This document shows, in pieces, positions 1 through 8,322 of a stretch of DNA of 41,258 nt; position 1 is the stretch's first letter, and the number at the start of each line of letters is the position of its first letter. A program made the translations under genes and the position numbers. The notes under the pieces were generated by a model. That model did not search any database, was not told where the DNA came from, and was given only the letters and a program-made list of their open reading frames with translations. The DNA lies in the NCBI GenBank assembly GCA_947453375.1, contig CANGGT010000011.1, positions 1-41,258 of the forward strand. The letters are read 5' to 3'. The DNA comes from Planctomycetaceae bacterium. Lineage in GTDB: Bacteria > Planctomycetota > Planctomycetia > Pirellulales > UBA1268.

Positions 1-81
1 ATTCATTCCGACCAAAGCGTCGATGGTTTCTGGTGCCTTATCGCCAGGGCTGATGAGCGTCTTTTCTCCGGAGGGTGTCCC

Positions 82-3000
82 GTGTCGAAGTCTCGGCTTT
101 CCGCCGTAGCGATCCTCTCGGCTGCCGCGTTTGCGTTCGCTGGCAGTCAGGCCTTCGCCGGCATTAGCGGCACCCTCACGGTCTACGGCACGACAGCGGC
201 AGCCCAAGCCAGCGGCGGCACGACCTACACCGCTGGCACGATCATCGCCTCCAACACGGTGCAGTTTGACGACGGCGCCGTGATCTCGGGCGCCAGCACC
301 ATCGTCGACAACGGCAAAATCCTCTTCAATCAGTCGGCCGGCAACCTCCTCACGATCAGCAACACGATCTCCGGCAACGGCACGCTCACGCTGATGAACT
401 CCGGCACGCTCCAGCTCTCTGGGACGGAGCCGAGCACCCGGTTCATCCCGCTCAACATGACGATCAACGCCAACGACGGCTCCTTGATCACTCCGGTGGT
501 CTCGGGCACCCAAAACGGCATCATCCAGCTCGGCCAGAGCGGCACCGGCACGCTCAACGTCGCCGGCGGCTTTGTCACGAGCAACAATTTGCTCGTTGGC
601 CAGGGGAACGGCGTCGGCACGATCAACGTGTCGAGCGGCACCTTGAGCCCGACGGCCTTTCTGACCCTCGGCGGCACCGGCGGCGGCAGCGGCACGCTCA
701 ACGTCACCGGCGGCCTCGTCGGCGGCAGCGGTGTCCTCAACATGGGGAACGGAATCTATCTCGGCCGTTCGGGGTCGAGCAGCGGCCTGATCACGGTCAC
801 CGGCGGCAGCGTGTCGACGCTCGCCGACCTCAGGATCGGCGAGCTGGGGAGCGGCACGGTCTCGATCACCAACGGCTATTTCAGGGCAAACAACACGTGG
901 GTCGGCAGCGGCACCACCTCTGTCGGCCTGCTCAGTGTCGGCACGTCAGGCACTGCCGACATGAGAAGCTTTCTGACTCTCGGCGGCACCAGCAGTGGCG
1001 CAGGCCGCGGCACGCTCACGGTCAACGGCGGCTTGATCGCGGTCCGCGGTGGCTCCCTTGGAGCCGCGGCCGGCACCCTTGGCACCGTCACGGTCACCAG
1101 CGGCACCTGGCTCAACAACGCCAGCGGCATCGGCGGTGCCCCCACTGCGAGCCTGACGATCGGCGGCAGCGGCACCGGCAGCGTGACGATCAACAACGGC
1201 GGCTACGTCGTCGTCTCCGGCACGCTCACGCGAGGCGGCAATGGCACCCTCACCTTGAATCAGGGGGGCACGCTCCAGATCGGCGGCATCTCTGACAACG
1301 CAAACGCCAACCGCTTCCTGGTCGCCTCGACCGGCACGATCGGCAGCGGCACCTCGGGCGTGCTCGTCGGCGATCTCGACTTCGCCGGCACGCTCAAGTT
1401 TGCCCAGAACAGCAACGGTGTGTCGCCGACCTCCACCTACAACGGCACGCTCAGCGGTGCGGGTGACCTCGTGAAGACTGGCACTGGCACGCTCCTCCTC
1501 GGCGGCAACAACAGCTACACCGGCGGCACGACGCTCGTCGCCGGCGTGGTCTCCCTCAACAGCGCCAACGCCATCGGCACCACCGGCACGATCAGCTTCG
1601 AGGGAGGTGCGCTGCAGGCCACAAGCAACAACACGACCGATTACTCCGCTCGCTTCTCCGACGCCGCCAATCAGAAGTACGCAATCGACAGCAATGGCGA
1701 GAACCTCACCCTCGCCTCCGATCTGACGAGCGTCGGCGGCACGTTCACGAAGGCCGGCGCCGGCACGGTCACCCTCACCGGGGTCAACACCTTCACGAGC
1801 GGCTCGATTCAGGGCGGCGTCCTCGAGGGCTCGGCCGCGAGCCTCGCCACCTCCGGCACGTTTGGGACTGGCGGGCTCACCCGAGTCACTTTCGCCTCCG
1901 GCACGGCCAACGAGAGCTGGGCCGGGCAGATGTTCGGCACGGGCACGTTCGCGAAGACCGGCGCCGGCACGCTCACGCTCACCGGTTCCGGCGGCAGCAC
2001 CACCGGCACGCTCCTCATCTCCGAAGGCGCCGTCCGGGGCACGACCGACACCTTCAAGCGCAACATCGTCAACGACTCGCAACTGACGCTCGACCAGACC
2101 ACGTCTGGCACCTACGCCGGCCTCATCTCCGGCTCGGGCAACATGCTGCTGAATAACAGTGGCACGATCACCTTCAGCGGCACCAACACGATGACCGGCA
2201 CGGCGACCGTCTCCGGTGGAGCGCTCGTCGCCACCCGAGCGACCGCCATGCCGCGGAACGTCGTCAACAACGCGACGGTGGGTTTCAACAACACCGTCAG
2301 CGGCACCTATGCGGGCAGCATTACAGGCAACGGATCGCTCACCAAGCTCGGCAGCGGCACGATCACGCTCACCGGCACGAACACCTACGCCGGCGGCACC
2401 CAGATTTCGAACGGCTCTCTCATCGGCGACACCACGAGCCTCCAGGGGAATTTCGCTGTCAGCAACGGCGGCCTCTTCTTTAACCAGACGACGAGCGGCA
2501 CCTTCTCCGGCGTTCTCTCCGGTAGCGGCGACGTCTACAAACTCGGCAGCGGCGACCTCACGCTCACCGGAACGAACACCAACACCGGCCTCGTGGAAGT
2601 CGACGCTGGCTCGCTCATCGGTACCACGGCGAGCATCCGCGGCAGAACCCTCTACAACTTCGGCGCCGTCAGCTTCGATCAGTCGACCAGCGGAACCTAC
2701 TCCGGCGCCATGCAAGGCACGGGTTCGCTGACGAAGCTGGGAGTCGGAGCGGTGACGCTCTCCGGCACGAACACCTACTCCGGTGGCACGACCCTCGGCG
2801 GTGGCACGCTCGCCCTCGGCAGTGCCCGCGCCATCGGCACGACCGGCACGATCACGTTCAACGGTGGCTCGCTCCAGTCGTCGGCGAGCAACACCGCCGA
2901 CTACTCGGCCCGGTTCTCGAATGCCGCCAACCAGGCCTACCGGATCGACACCAACGGCCAGACCGTCACCCTCGCCTCGAATCTCTCGAGCTCCGGCGGC

Positions 3001-3681
3001 ACCTTCACGAAGCTCGGGGCTGGCACGGCGATCCTCGGCGGCAGCAACAGCTACACCGGGGCCACGACCGTCTCCGGCGGAACACTCGTCATCAACGGCT
3101 CGCTTGCGAACTCTGATGTGACGGTGGAAAACCTCGCCACGCTCGGCGGCAGCGGCACGATCGCTTCGCTGGTCACGGTGGAAGCGGGTGGCACGATCTC
3201 CCCGGGCAACAGCCCCGGCCTGCTCACCGTCGGCTCGCTCGACCTCCAGGCCGGCAGCACGACGCTCATGCAGATCATCGGCGTGGGGATCACGGCGGGC
3301 ACCGCCGGCACCGACTACGACAAACTCGCGATCACGACCGCCGGCGGCCTCGGCTACGGCGGCACGCTCGATCTCGACTTCGCCAACACCGCCACCTTCG
3401 CTGACGGTACGACGTTCGACCTCTTCGGCTTCACCGGCTCGCCGACCGGCACCTTCAGCTCGGTTAACAGCACCGGGACGGGAAGCTACGGCGGCCTCAC
3501 CTTCGCCGGCGTCGGCGGGGTCTGGACGGCCACGCTTGGTAACCAGCTCCTGAGGTTCACCGAGGCCACCGGTCAGTTGCAGGTCCTCGCTACCGCCGTC
3601 CCCGAGCCCTCCACGTGGGCGATGGCCCTCATGGGCGCCGGCTTCGCCGGCTGGATGGCCCGCCGCCGCAAGCGCGGCTGA
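82..3681 (+). CDS. PEP-CTERM surface protein with autotransporter-associated beta-strand repeats
   Basis: Predicted secreted, surface-anchored 1,199-residue repeat protein. It begins with a GTG codon 6 nt after a strong GGAGGG ribosome site (70-75). Residues 1-26 form a signal peptide ending in AFA. Residues about 130-440 carry short Gly/Thr/Ser-rich repeats of the form GTLNVTGG. From about residue 455 there are some eight copies of the PATR-type repeat (pattern TKxGxGTxTLxGxNTYxGGT), expected to fold as a parallel beta-helix. The C-terminus has the sorting signal VPEPSTW, a hydrophobic helix and a basic RRRKRG tail, which in this family is processed by an exosortase. No exosortase lies in the window. 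Ligand or function is unknown; a role in the outer matrix or cell surface is inferred. Composition is strongly biased (Gly, Thr, Ser). Confidence 0.93.
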   Translation: MSKSRLSAVAILSAAAFAFAGSQAFAGISGTLTVYGTTAAAQASGGTTYTAGTIIASNTVQFDDGAVISGASTIVDNGKILFNQSAGNLLTISNTISGNGTLTLMNSGTLQLSGTEPSTRFIPLNMTINANDGSLITPVVSGTQNGIIQLGQSGTGTLNVAGGFVTSNNLLVGQGNGVGTINVSSGTLSPTAFLTLGGTGGGSGTLNVTGGLVGGSGVLNMGNGIYLGRSGSSSGLITVTGGSVSTLADLRIGELGSGTVSITNGYFRANNTWVGSGTTSVGLLSVGTSGTADMRSFLTLGGTSSGAGRGTLTVNGGLIAVRGGSLGAAAGTLGTVTVTSGTWLNNASGIGGAPTASLTIGGSGTGSVTINNGGYVVVSGTLTRGGNGTLTLNQGGTLQIGGISDNANANRFLVASTGTIGSGTSGVLVGDLDFAGTLKFAQNSNGVSPTSTYNGTLSGAGDLVKTGTGTLLLGGNNSYTGGTTLVAGVVSLNSANAIGTTGTISFEGGALQATSNNTTDYSARFSDAANQKYAIDSNGENLTLASDLTSVGGTFTKAGAGTVTLTGVNTFTSGSIQGGVLEGSAASLATSGTFGTGGLTRVTFASGTANESWAGQMFGTGTFAKTGAGTLTLTGSGGSTTGTLLISEGAVRGTTDTFKRNIVNDSQLTLDQTTSGTYAGLISGSGNMLLNNSGTITFSGTNTMTGTATVSGGALVATRATAMPRNVVNNATVGFNNTVSGTYAGSITGNGSLTKLGSGTITLTGTNTYAGGTQISNGSLIGDTTSLQGNFAVSNGGLFFNQTTSGTFSGVLSGSGDVYKLGSGDLTLTGTNTNTGLVEVDAGSLIGTTASIRGRTLYNFGAVSFDQSTSGTYSGAMQGTGSLTKLGVGAVTLSGTNTYSGGTTLGGGTLALGSARAIGTTGTITFNGGSLQSSASNTADYSARFSNAANQAYRIDTNGQTVTLASNLSSSGGTFTKLGAGTAILGGSNSYTGATTVSGGTLVINGSLANSDVTVENLATLGGSGTIASLVTVEAGGTISPGNSPGLLTVGSLDLQAGSTTLMQIIGVGITAGTAGTDYDKLAITTAGGLGYGGTLDLDFANTATFADGTTFDLFGFTGSPTGTFSSVNSTGTGSYGGLTFAGVGGVWTATLGNQLLRFTEATGQLQVLATAVPEPSTWAMALMGAGFAGWMARRRKRG
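1501..1770 (+). repeat. Internal duplication in PEP-CTERM gene, copy 1
   Basis: About 90 codons that reappear at 2761-3030 with an exact offset of 1,260 bases (420 codons) and no insertion or deletion. Shared protein landmarks include AIGTTGTI, DYSARFS, AANQ, TLAS and GGTFTK. The copies differ at many third positions, so the duplication is not recent. Confidence 0.85.
2761..3030 (+). repeat. Internal duplication in PEP-CTERM gene, copy 2
   Basis: Second copy of the segment at 1501-1770, in register at +1,260 bases. It lies near the end of the PATR repeat array and ends at the last full PATR unit (TKLGAGTAILGG). Confidence 0.85.
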
Positions 3682-3720
3682 TCGGCCTCCGCTGATTGCG
3701 AAGCCTTTTCTGTAACGACA

Positions 3721-3760
3721 CCGGCCCCGGAGCGCCCGCCGCTCCGGGGCCGGATCGTTT
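3721..3760 (+). terminator. Rho-independent-type terminator of the PEP-CTERM gene
   Basis: A perfect 14-bp GC-rich stem (3721-3734 with 3740-3753) closes a 5-nt loop and is followed by ATCGTTTT. It lies 40 bases after the stop codon, so it most likely ends transcription of the surface-protein gene. The T-run is short (4). Confidence 0.8.
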
Positions 3761-3827
3761 TCACCCCCTCCCAGCCAAGCTGTTCCGCGGCGGCTGGCGG
3801 CCGATAGGGAGCTATTTTTCTTTTTCA

Positions 3828-3882
3828 ACCACGAAGTGGTGGAATTGGTAGCGATTTCCACCACTCCGCGGTGGAAATCGCT
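3828..3882 (+). promoter_or_regulatory. Mutually exclusive hairpins (possible attenuator or repeat element)
   Basis: Three inverted-repeat pairings share bases. They are ACCAC/GTGGT (3828-3832/3836-3840), GTGGTGGAA/TTCCACCAC (3836-3844/3856-3864), and a perfect 13-bp stem AGCGATTTCCACC/GGTGGAAATCGCT (3850-3862/3870-3882, 7-nt loop). The second and third cannot form together, nor can the first and second. The element sits about 170 bases before the EamA gene. The 13-bp stem has no T-run after it on the plus strand; on the minus strand the next A/T-rich stretch is about 25 bases away. Function is not known; a leader regulatory structure or a dispersed REP-like element are both possible. Confidence 0.5.
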
Positions 3883-4049
3883 GTTCGGGCATTCGCGATG
3901 TTTCTCGATCGGCTCCACGCCGACAGGCTCCTCGTGGCGGAGGAATGACGGCCTCCGCAGACGCGTCCGGGGAAATCGCCACGCGGCTCTCACGGCGAAA
4001 GCAACGCTTCCCCTGTCGCCGCGTCCACCCTGCGGTCACACTTGCCCGG

Positions 4050-4946
4050 ATGCCCCCTCTCCCCTACCTCAAGCTTCACGGCATCGTCTTTCTCTTCGCC
4101 GCCACGGCCTTTCTCGGGCATGTGATCAGCCTCTCAGCTCCGGCTGTTGTCATCTGGCGGACGGCGCTGGCGGCGATCGGCGCTGCGGCGGTCGTCCTCC
4201 TGAGCCGGCGCGGGCCGCTGCTCCCCCCCCAACGCACGATCGGGGCGCTCGTCGGCATCGGGGCGATCGCCGGGATCCATTGGCTCTGCTTCTTTGGCGC
4301 CATACGCCTCGCGAACGTCTCGATGTGCCTGGCGGGGATGGCGACGACGTCGCTGTTTACCGCCTTCACCGAGCCCTTGCTCGAGCGGCGGAAGGTGCGG
4401 CCGCTCGAAGTCGCGCTTGGCTGCCTCGTCGCCGTCGGCATCCTCCTCGTCGCTGGGTTTGAGCAGGGGCGGCTCGCCGGGCTGCTTCTGGCTCTCTTCG
4501 GCGCCTTCCTGGCGGCAATCTTCCCGGTCTTTAACCGGCGCCTCATCCGTACCGGCGCGCTCGATCCGATGGTGATGGTGGTGTGGGAGATGCTTGGAGC
4601 GCTCGGCGCGTGCCTGGCCCTGCTGCCCTTCATCCCCGCCTCGGGAGGCTACGCCGGGCTCCTCGCCTGGACGGGGCTCGACTGGCTCTGGCTCCTCATC
4701 CTCGCGCTCGTCTGCACGGTCTTCGCCCACGCCGTCCACATCAGCCTCCTCCGGCAGATCACCGCCTACGCGGCCAATCTCGCCAACAACCTCGAGCCGG
4801 TCTACGGGATCCTCGGGGCCGCCTGGCTGTTTGGCGAACACCGCGATCTCCACCCCGGCTTCTACGCCGGCGCCGCCACGATCCTCGCCGCCAACGTCCT
4901 CCATCCGCTGCTATCCCGGAGCGAGCCGACGGCAAGCGTCCCCTGA
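4050..4946 (+). CDS. EamA/DMT-superfamily permease
   Basis: Inner-membrane permease of the drug/metabolite transporter superfamily, 298 residues, with about ten hydrophobic helices arranged as two EamA halves. Hydrophobic segments begin at residue about 8 (LHGIVFLFAATAFLG). The second half includes an RRLIRTGALDP loop and an N-N-L-E-P-V-YG segment typical of the last EamA repeat. I place the start at ATG 4050 because a longer in-frame ORF from 3945 adds 35 polar, arginine-rich residues unlike family N-termini. No clear Shine-Dalgarno site precedes it. Substrate cannot be told from sequence; EamA members export amino acids, nucleosides or other metabolites. Confidence 0.88.
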   Translation: MPPLPYLKLHGIVFLFAATAFLGHVISLSAPAVVIWRTALAAIGAAAVVLLSRRGPLLPPQRTIGALVGIGAIAGIHWLCFFGAIRLANVSMCLAGMATTSLFTAFTEPLLERRKVRPLEVALGCLVAVGILLVAGFEQGRLAGLLLALFGAFLAAIFPVFNRRLIRTGALDPMVMVVWEMLGALGACLALLPFIPASGGYAGLLAWTGLDWLWLLILALVCTVFAHAVHISLLRQITAYAANLANNLEPVYGILGAAWLFGEHRDLHPGFYAGAATILAANVLHPLLSRSEPTASVP

Positions 4947-5047
4947 TCCCCCACCCTGCCGCTTTCCTTCCCTGCCGGACCAGCCGTATTCTGTCGGCCG
5001 GTTCGGCTCACGGCGGCCGCGGCACTTCTCATTTCGGGAACAGCTCC

Positions 5048-6070
5048 ATGTCGATTCCTTTCCGCCTCATCGCTCGCTTCGCTTTGGCGCTCTTTGCCCT
5101 CCTCCTTCCCGCCGTGGTCGCACGACCAGCGACGGCAGCGCCAGAGGAGACGACGATCACGGAGGTCGCTCCCGGTGTCTTCTTCCGCAAGGCGCAGACC
5201 GAGCCGGTGTTCACCGGCTGCAACCAGGGCTTCGTCGTCTTTCGCGACTTCGTCCTCATCATCGACGCCAATTTTCCCGGGCAGGCTGAGAACGTCATCG
5301 CTTCGATCCGCGAACGAACCGACAAGCCGATCAAGTTCGTCTTCGACACCCACTACCACGGCGATCACGCCGACGGGAACATGCAGTATGTGAAGCTCGG
5401 GGCGACGGTCGTCGCCCAGGAGCGGAGCCAGCCTCTCTTCCAATCGAAGGGGGCCGACGGCTTCGAGGGGGCGAAGAAAAACAGGGCGAGCGAATATGGC
5501 GCCCTCTCCTACGAGATCCCCTCCCTCTACTTCTCCCACAAGCTCGTCTTCGACGACGGCGACCAGCGGGTCGAGCTCCTCTTCCTCGGCCACGCCCACA
5601 CCGCCGGCGATGCCGTCGCCTGGCTGCCGAAGCACGGGATCCTGTTCACCGGCGACGCCTGCGTGAACGGGGCCTTCAACTACACCGGCGACGCCAACAC
5701 CGAAAGCTGGATCGCCGTCCTCGGCGCGATGGAGGATCTCGGCGTGAAGACGCTCTGCCCCGGCCACGGCGAGATGGGGGGCGCGGAGATCCTCGCCAAC
5801 CAGAAGCGCTGGTTCCTCGAGCTCCGTGGCGCCGTCAAGGCGGGGATCGACAAGGGGCTCTCACTCGAGGCGATCAAGGAGACGTTTGACGTCCCCTTCT
5901 ACAAGGAATGGACCGGCAAGGAATCGAAGGCCCAAACGGAAAACATCGAGCACGTCTTCAAGGAGCTTTCGAGCCCCGGCAAGCCGCTCGGACTCAAGTC
6001 CCGCCTCCACCGTCATCCCCATCCGCACCCCAGCCAGCCTGTGGTAGGTACGGTCGGGAGCAAGCGATGA
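5048..6070 (+). CDS. Secreted metallo-beta-lactamase-fold hydrolase
   Basis: 340-residue MBL-fold enzyme with an N-terminal signal peptide (residues 1-31, ending ATAA). The Zn-binding signature THYHGDH is at 101-107 (HxHxDH). Further ligands fit GHAHTAGD (His184), FTGDA (Asp203) and CPGHG (His240), the normal order for the fold. It is predicted to be periplasmic or extracytoplasmic and to hydrolyse an ester, lactone or amide; the fold alone does not give the substrate, and beta-lactamase activity is only one possibility. Start ATG 5048 opens a good signal peptide; the longer ORF from 4583 is antigenic to the EamA frame. The stop overlaps the next start (ATGA, 6067-6070), indicating translational coupling to the peptidase genes. 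Confidence 0.9.
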   Translation: MSIPFRLIARFALALFALLLPAVVARPATAAPEETTITEVAPGVFFRKAQTEPVFTGCNQGFVVFRDFVLIIDANFPGQAENVIASIRERTDKPIKFVFDTHYHGDHADGNMQYVKLGATVVAQERSQPLFQSKGADGFEGAKKNRASEYGALSYEIPSLYFSHKLVFDDGDQRVELLFLGHAHTAGDAVAWLPKHGILFTGDACVNGAFNYTGDANTESWIAVLGAMEDLGVKTLCPGHGEMGGAEILANQKRWFLELRGAVKAGIDKGLSLEAIKETFDVPFYKEWTGKESKAQTENIEHVFKELSSPGKPLGLKSRLHRHPHPHPSQPVVGTVGSKR

Positions 6071-8322
6071 GCGGCGGGAGTTTCGGCAGCCTTCCTGCCC
6101 TCCTCGTCATCCTCGCCGCCGTGGCACTCCCTTCCGCGGCCCGATCGGACGAGCCCCTCACGCTCGAGCGGATCATGGGGAGCCCGGCCCTCTCCGGCCC
6201 CGTGCCGCGGGGCCTGGCGCTCTCCCCCGACGGGAAGCTCGCCACGCTCCTCGAGCCGCGGGCCGACGACCGCGATCGCTACGACCTCTGGGCCCTCGAC
6301 ACCGCCACCGGCACCAAGCGGATGCTCGTCGACTCGACGAAGTTCGGTGGCGGCGAGGTCTCCGAGGAAGAGAAGATGCGCCGCGAGCGGGCGAGGGTCG
6401 GCGGCACGCGCGGCGTGATCTCCTATGCCTGGGCCCCCGACGCGACCTCGATCCTCGTCCCCCTCGACGGCGATCTCTACCTCGCCACTGTCGCCGACGG
6501 CGCCGTCCGCCGACTCACCGACACGCCACAGACAGAACTCGACGCCCGGATCTCCCCGCGCGGGACTTCCGTGTCGTTCGTCCGCGATCAGAATCTCTTC
6601 CTGCTCGACATCGCCACCGGCGCCGAGCGGGCCCTCACGACCGACGGCGGTGCGGTGTCGTGGGGAAGCGCGGAGTTTGTCGCCCAGGAGGAGATGGACC
6701 GGCGCGAGGGGCATTGGTGGAGCCCCGACGACACGCGGCTGGTCGTGGCGCGGGTCGACGAGAGCGACGTGCGGATGGTGCCGCGGGCAGCGATCGGTGC
6801 CGACGGTACGCGCGTCTTCGAGCAGCGCTATCCCCGCGCCGGGACGCCGAACGCGCGCGTCGAGCTGTTCGTGTTTGACCCTGACGCCCCTGCCGGCACG
6901 GCGCCCGTGAAGCTCGACCTCGGCGCCGATGCCGATATCTACGTCGCCCGGGTCGATTGGGCGCCAGATTCCAAGGCGATTCTCGTCCAGCGGCAGTCGC
7001 GCGATCAAAAGCGGCTCGACCTCCTCCGCTTCGACCCGGCCACCGGCGCTGCCGTTACTTTGCTCACCGAAACCTCCCCCACCTGGGTCAATCTCTCCGA
7101 CGACCTGCGGATCCTCCGCGACGGCCGGCTCCTCTGGACGAGCGAGCGCGACGGATATCGCCACCTCTTTCTCACAAGTGATGGCGCCCTCGAACAGGTG
7201 ACCAGCGGCCCGTGGGGAATCGACCGGATCGTCGGCATCGACGAAAAACAGGGGAAGGTGTTCTTCATGGCGAGCATCGAGACGCCGATCGAAAAGCATC
7301 TCTACGCCGTCGATCTCCCTGCCGTTGGAAAGCCCGCCGGGCCACCGCGACGCCTCACCGAGCTAGGCGGCTGGCACGATGCCTCGATGGACAAGACCGG
7401 CGCCCGGGCGATTGTCACACGCTCGACACCGACGCAGCCGCCGCAGACGTATCTCGCCGCCGCCGACGGGAAACGGATCGCCTGGATCGAGGAAAACCGC
7501 ATCGAGGGGGACCATCCGTATGCCCCTTTTCTCGCCGGTCACATCCCCCCCGACTTCGGCACGCTCGCCGCCGACGACGGCACGCCGCTCCACTATTCGC
7601 ATCTGCGCCCCGCGCTCTCCCCGGGGGAGAAAGCCCCGGCGCTCGTCATCGTCTACGGTGGCCCGGGGGTCGGCCCGCTCGCCGCACGGCGCTGGGGCAA
7701 CGCCGTCTCGCAGTGGTTCGTGCGCCGCGGCTGGCACGTCTTTTCCGTCGACAACCGGGGCACGAGCGGACGCGGCAAGGCGTTTGAAGACCCGATCCAT
7801 CTGAAGATGGGAGACGTGGAGGTGCGCGATCAAAAGGTGGGCGTCGATTGGCTCCGTGCGCGGGCCGACGTCGACGCCGATCGCGTCGCAGTCCACGGCT
7901 GGTCGTACGGCGGCTTCATGGTGCTCCGGCTCCTCGCGGCTCATCCCGGCCTGTTTGCCGCTGGGGCCTCCGGGGCCCCGGTCACTGATTGGTCGCTCTA
8001 CGACACCCACTACACCGAGCGTTACCTCGGTAACCCGGCCGTCGACAAGGGCCCCTACGAGCGTTCGGGTGTTCTCGGCGTGACGGAGACGATCGCCGAT
8101 CCCCTCCTGGTCATCCATGGCATGGCCGACGACAACGTCGTCTTCGAGAACACGACGGCCCTCGTTGCCCGGATGCAGAAGCAAGGCCAACTCTTCGAGG
8201 TGATGATCTATCCAGGGCAAACCCACGGCATCGCCGGTGCTCCCGACCGGATTCACCTCTGGCGGACGATCTCCGACTTCTTCGACCGCAGGCTCGGCAC
8301 GCCCGAGGCCCCCCGCCGATGA
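6067..8322 (+). CDS. Secreted S9 prolyl-oligopeptidase-family peptidase (DPP-IV-like)
   Basis: 751-residue serine peptidase. Residues 1-27 form a signal peptide. Residues about 55-480 form a WD40-like beta-propeller of the DPP-IV N-terminal type (e.g. WWSPDDTRL, YRHLFL). The C-terminal 250 residues are the alpha/beta-hydrolase catalytic domain. The triad fits Ser613 in GWSYGGF, Asp688 in MADDN and His720 in QTHG. Family members remove dipeptides after Pro/Ala or cleave short peptides outside the cytoplasm. The gene overlaps the MBL gene upstream and the second S9 gene downstream by ATGA, so all three are probably one coupled unit. Exact cleavage preference is unknown. Confidence 0.93.
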   Translation: MSGGSFGSLPALLVILAAVALPSAARSDEPLTLERIMGSPALSGPVPRGLALSPDGKLATLLEPRADDRDRYDLWALDTATGTKRMLVDSTKFGGGEVSEEEKMRRERARVGGTRGVISYAWAPDATSILVPLDGDLYLATVADGAVRRLTDTPQTELDARISPRGTSVSFVRDQNLFLLDIATGAERALTTDGGAVSWGSAEFVAQEEMDRREGHWWSPDDTRLVVARVDESDVRMVPRAAIGADGTRVFEQRYPRAGTPNARVELFVFDPDAPAGTAPVKLDLGADADIYVARVDWAPDSKAILVQRQSRDQKRLDLLRFDPATGAAVTLLTETSPTWVNLSDDLRILRDGRLLWTSERDGYRHLFLTSDGALEQVTSGPWGIDRIVGIDEKQGKVFFMASIETPIEKHLYAVDLPAVGKPAGPPRRLTELGGWHDASMDKTGARAIVTRSTPTQPPQTYLAAADGKRIAWIEENRIEGDHPYAPFLAGHIPPDFGTLAADDGTPLHYSHLRPALSPGEKAPALVIVYGGPGVGPLAARRWGNAVSQWFVRRGWHVFSVDNRGTSGRGKAFEDPIHLKMGDVEVRDQKVGVDWLRARADVDADRVAVHGWSYGGFMVLRLLAAHPGLFAAGASGAPVTDWSLYDTHYTERYLGNPAVDKGPYERSGVLGVTETIADPLLVIHGMADDNVVFENTTALVARMQKQGQLFEVMIYPGQTHGIAGAPDRIHLWRTISDFFDRRLGTPEAPRR

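Larger units (their letters stand above)
3682..4049. other. Intergenic region without a supported gene
   Basis: 368 bases between the PEP-CTERM gene and the EamA gene. It holds the terminator at 3721-3760, a pyrimidine-rich stretch around 3814-3826, and the alternative hairpins at 3828-3882. Open frames here are short and look like extensions or shadows, so I call no gene. Confidence 0.7.

Noticed and set aside
946-3993. 1,015-codon minus-strand open frame
   Set aside because: It is antisense to the PEP-CTERM gene, low-complexity (Arg/Ala/Gly), without a ribosome site; the real gene has a signal peptide and sorting motif. High GC at third positions keeps the opposite frame open.
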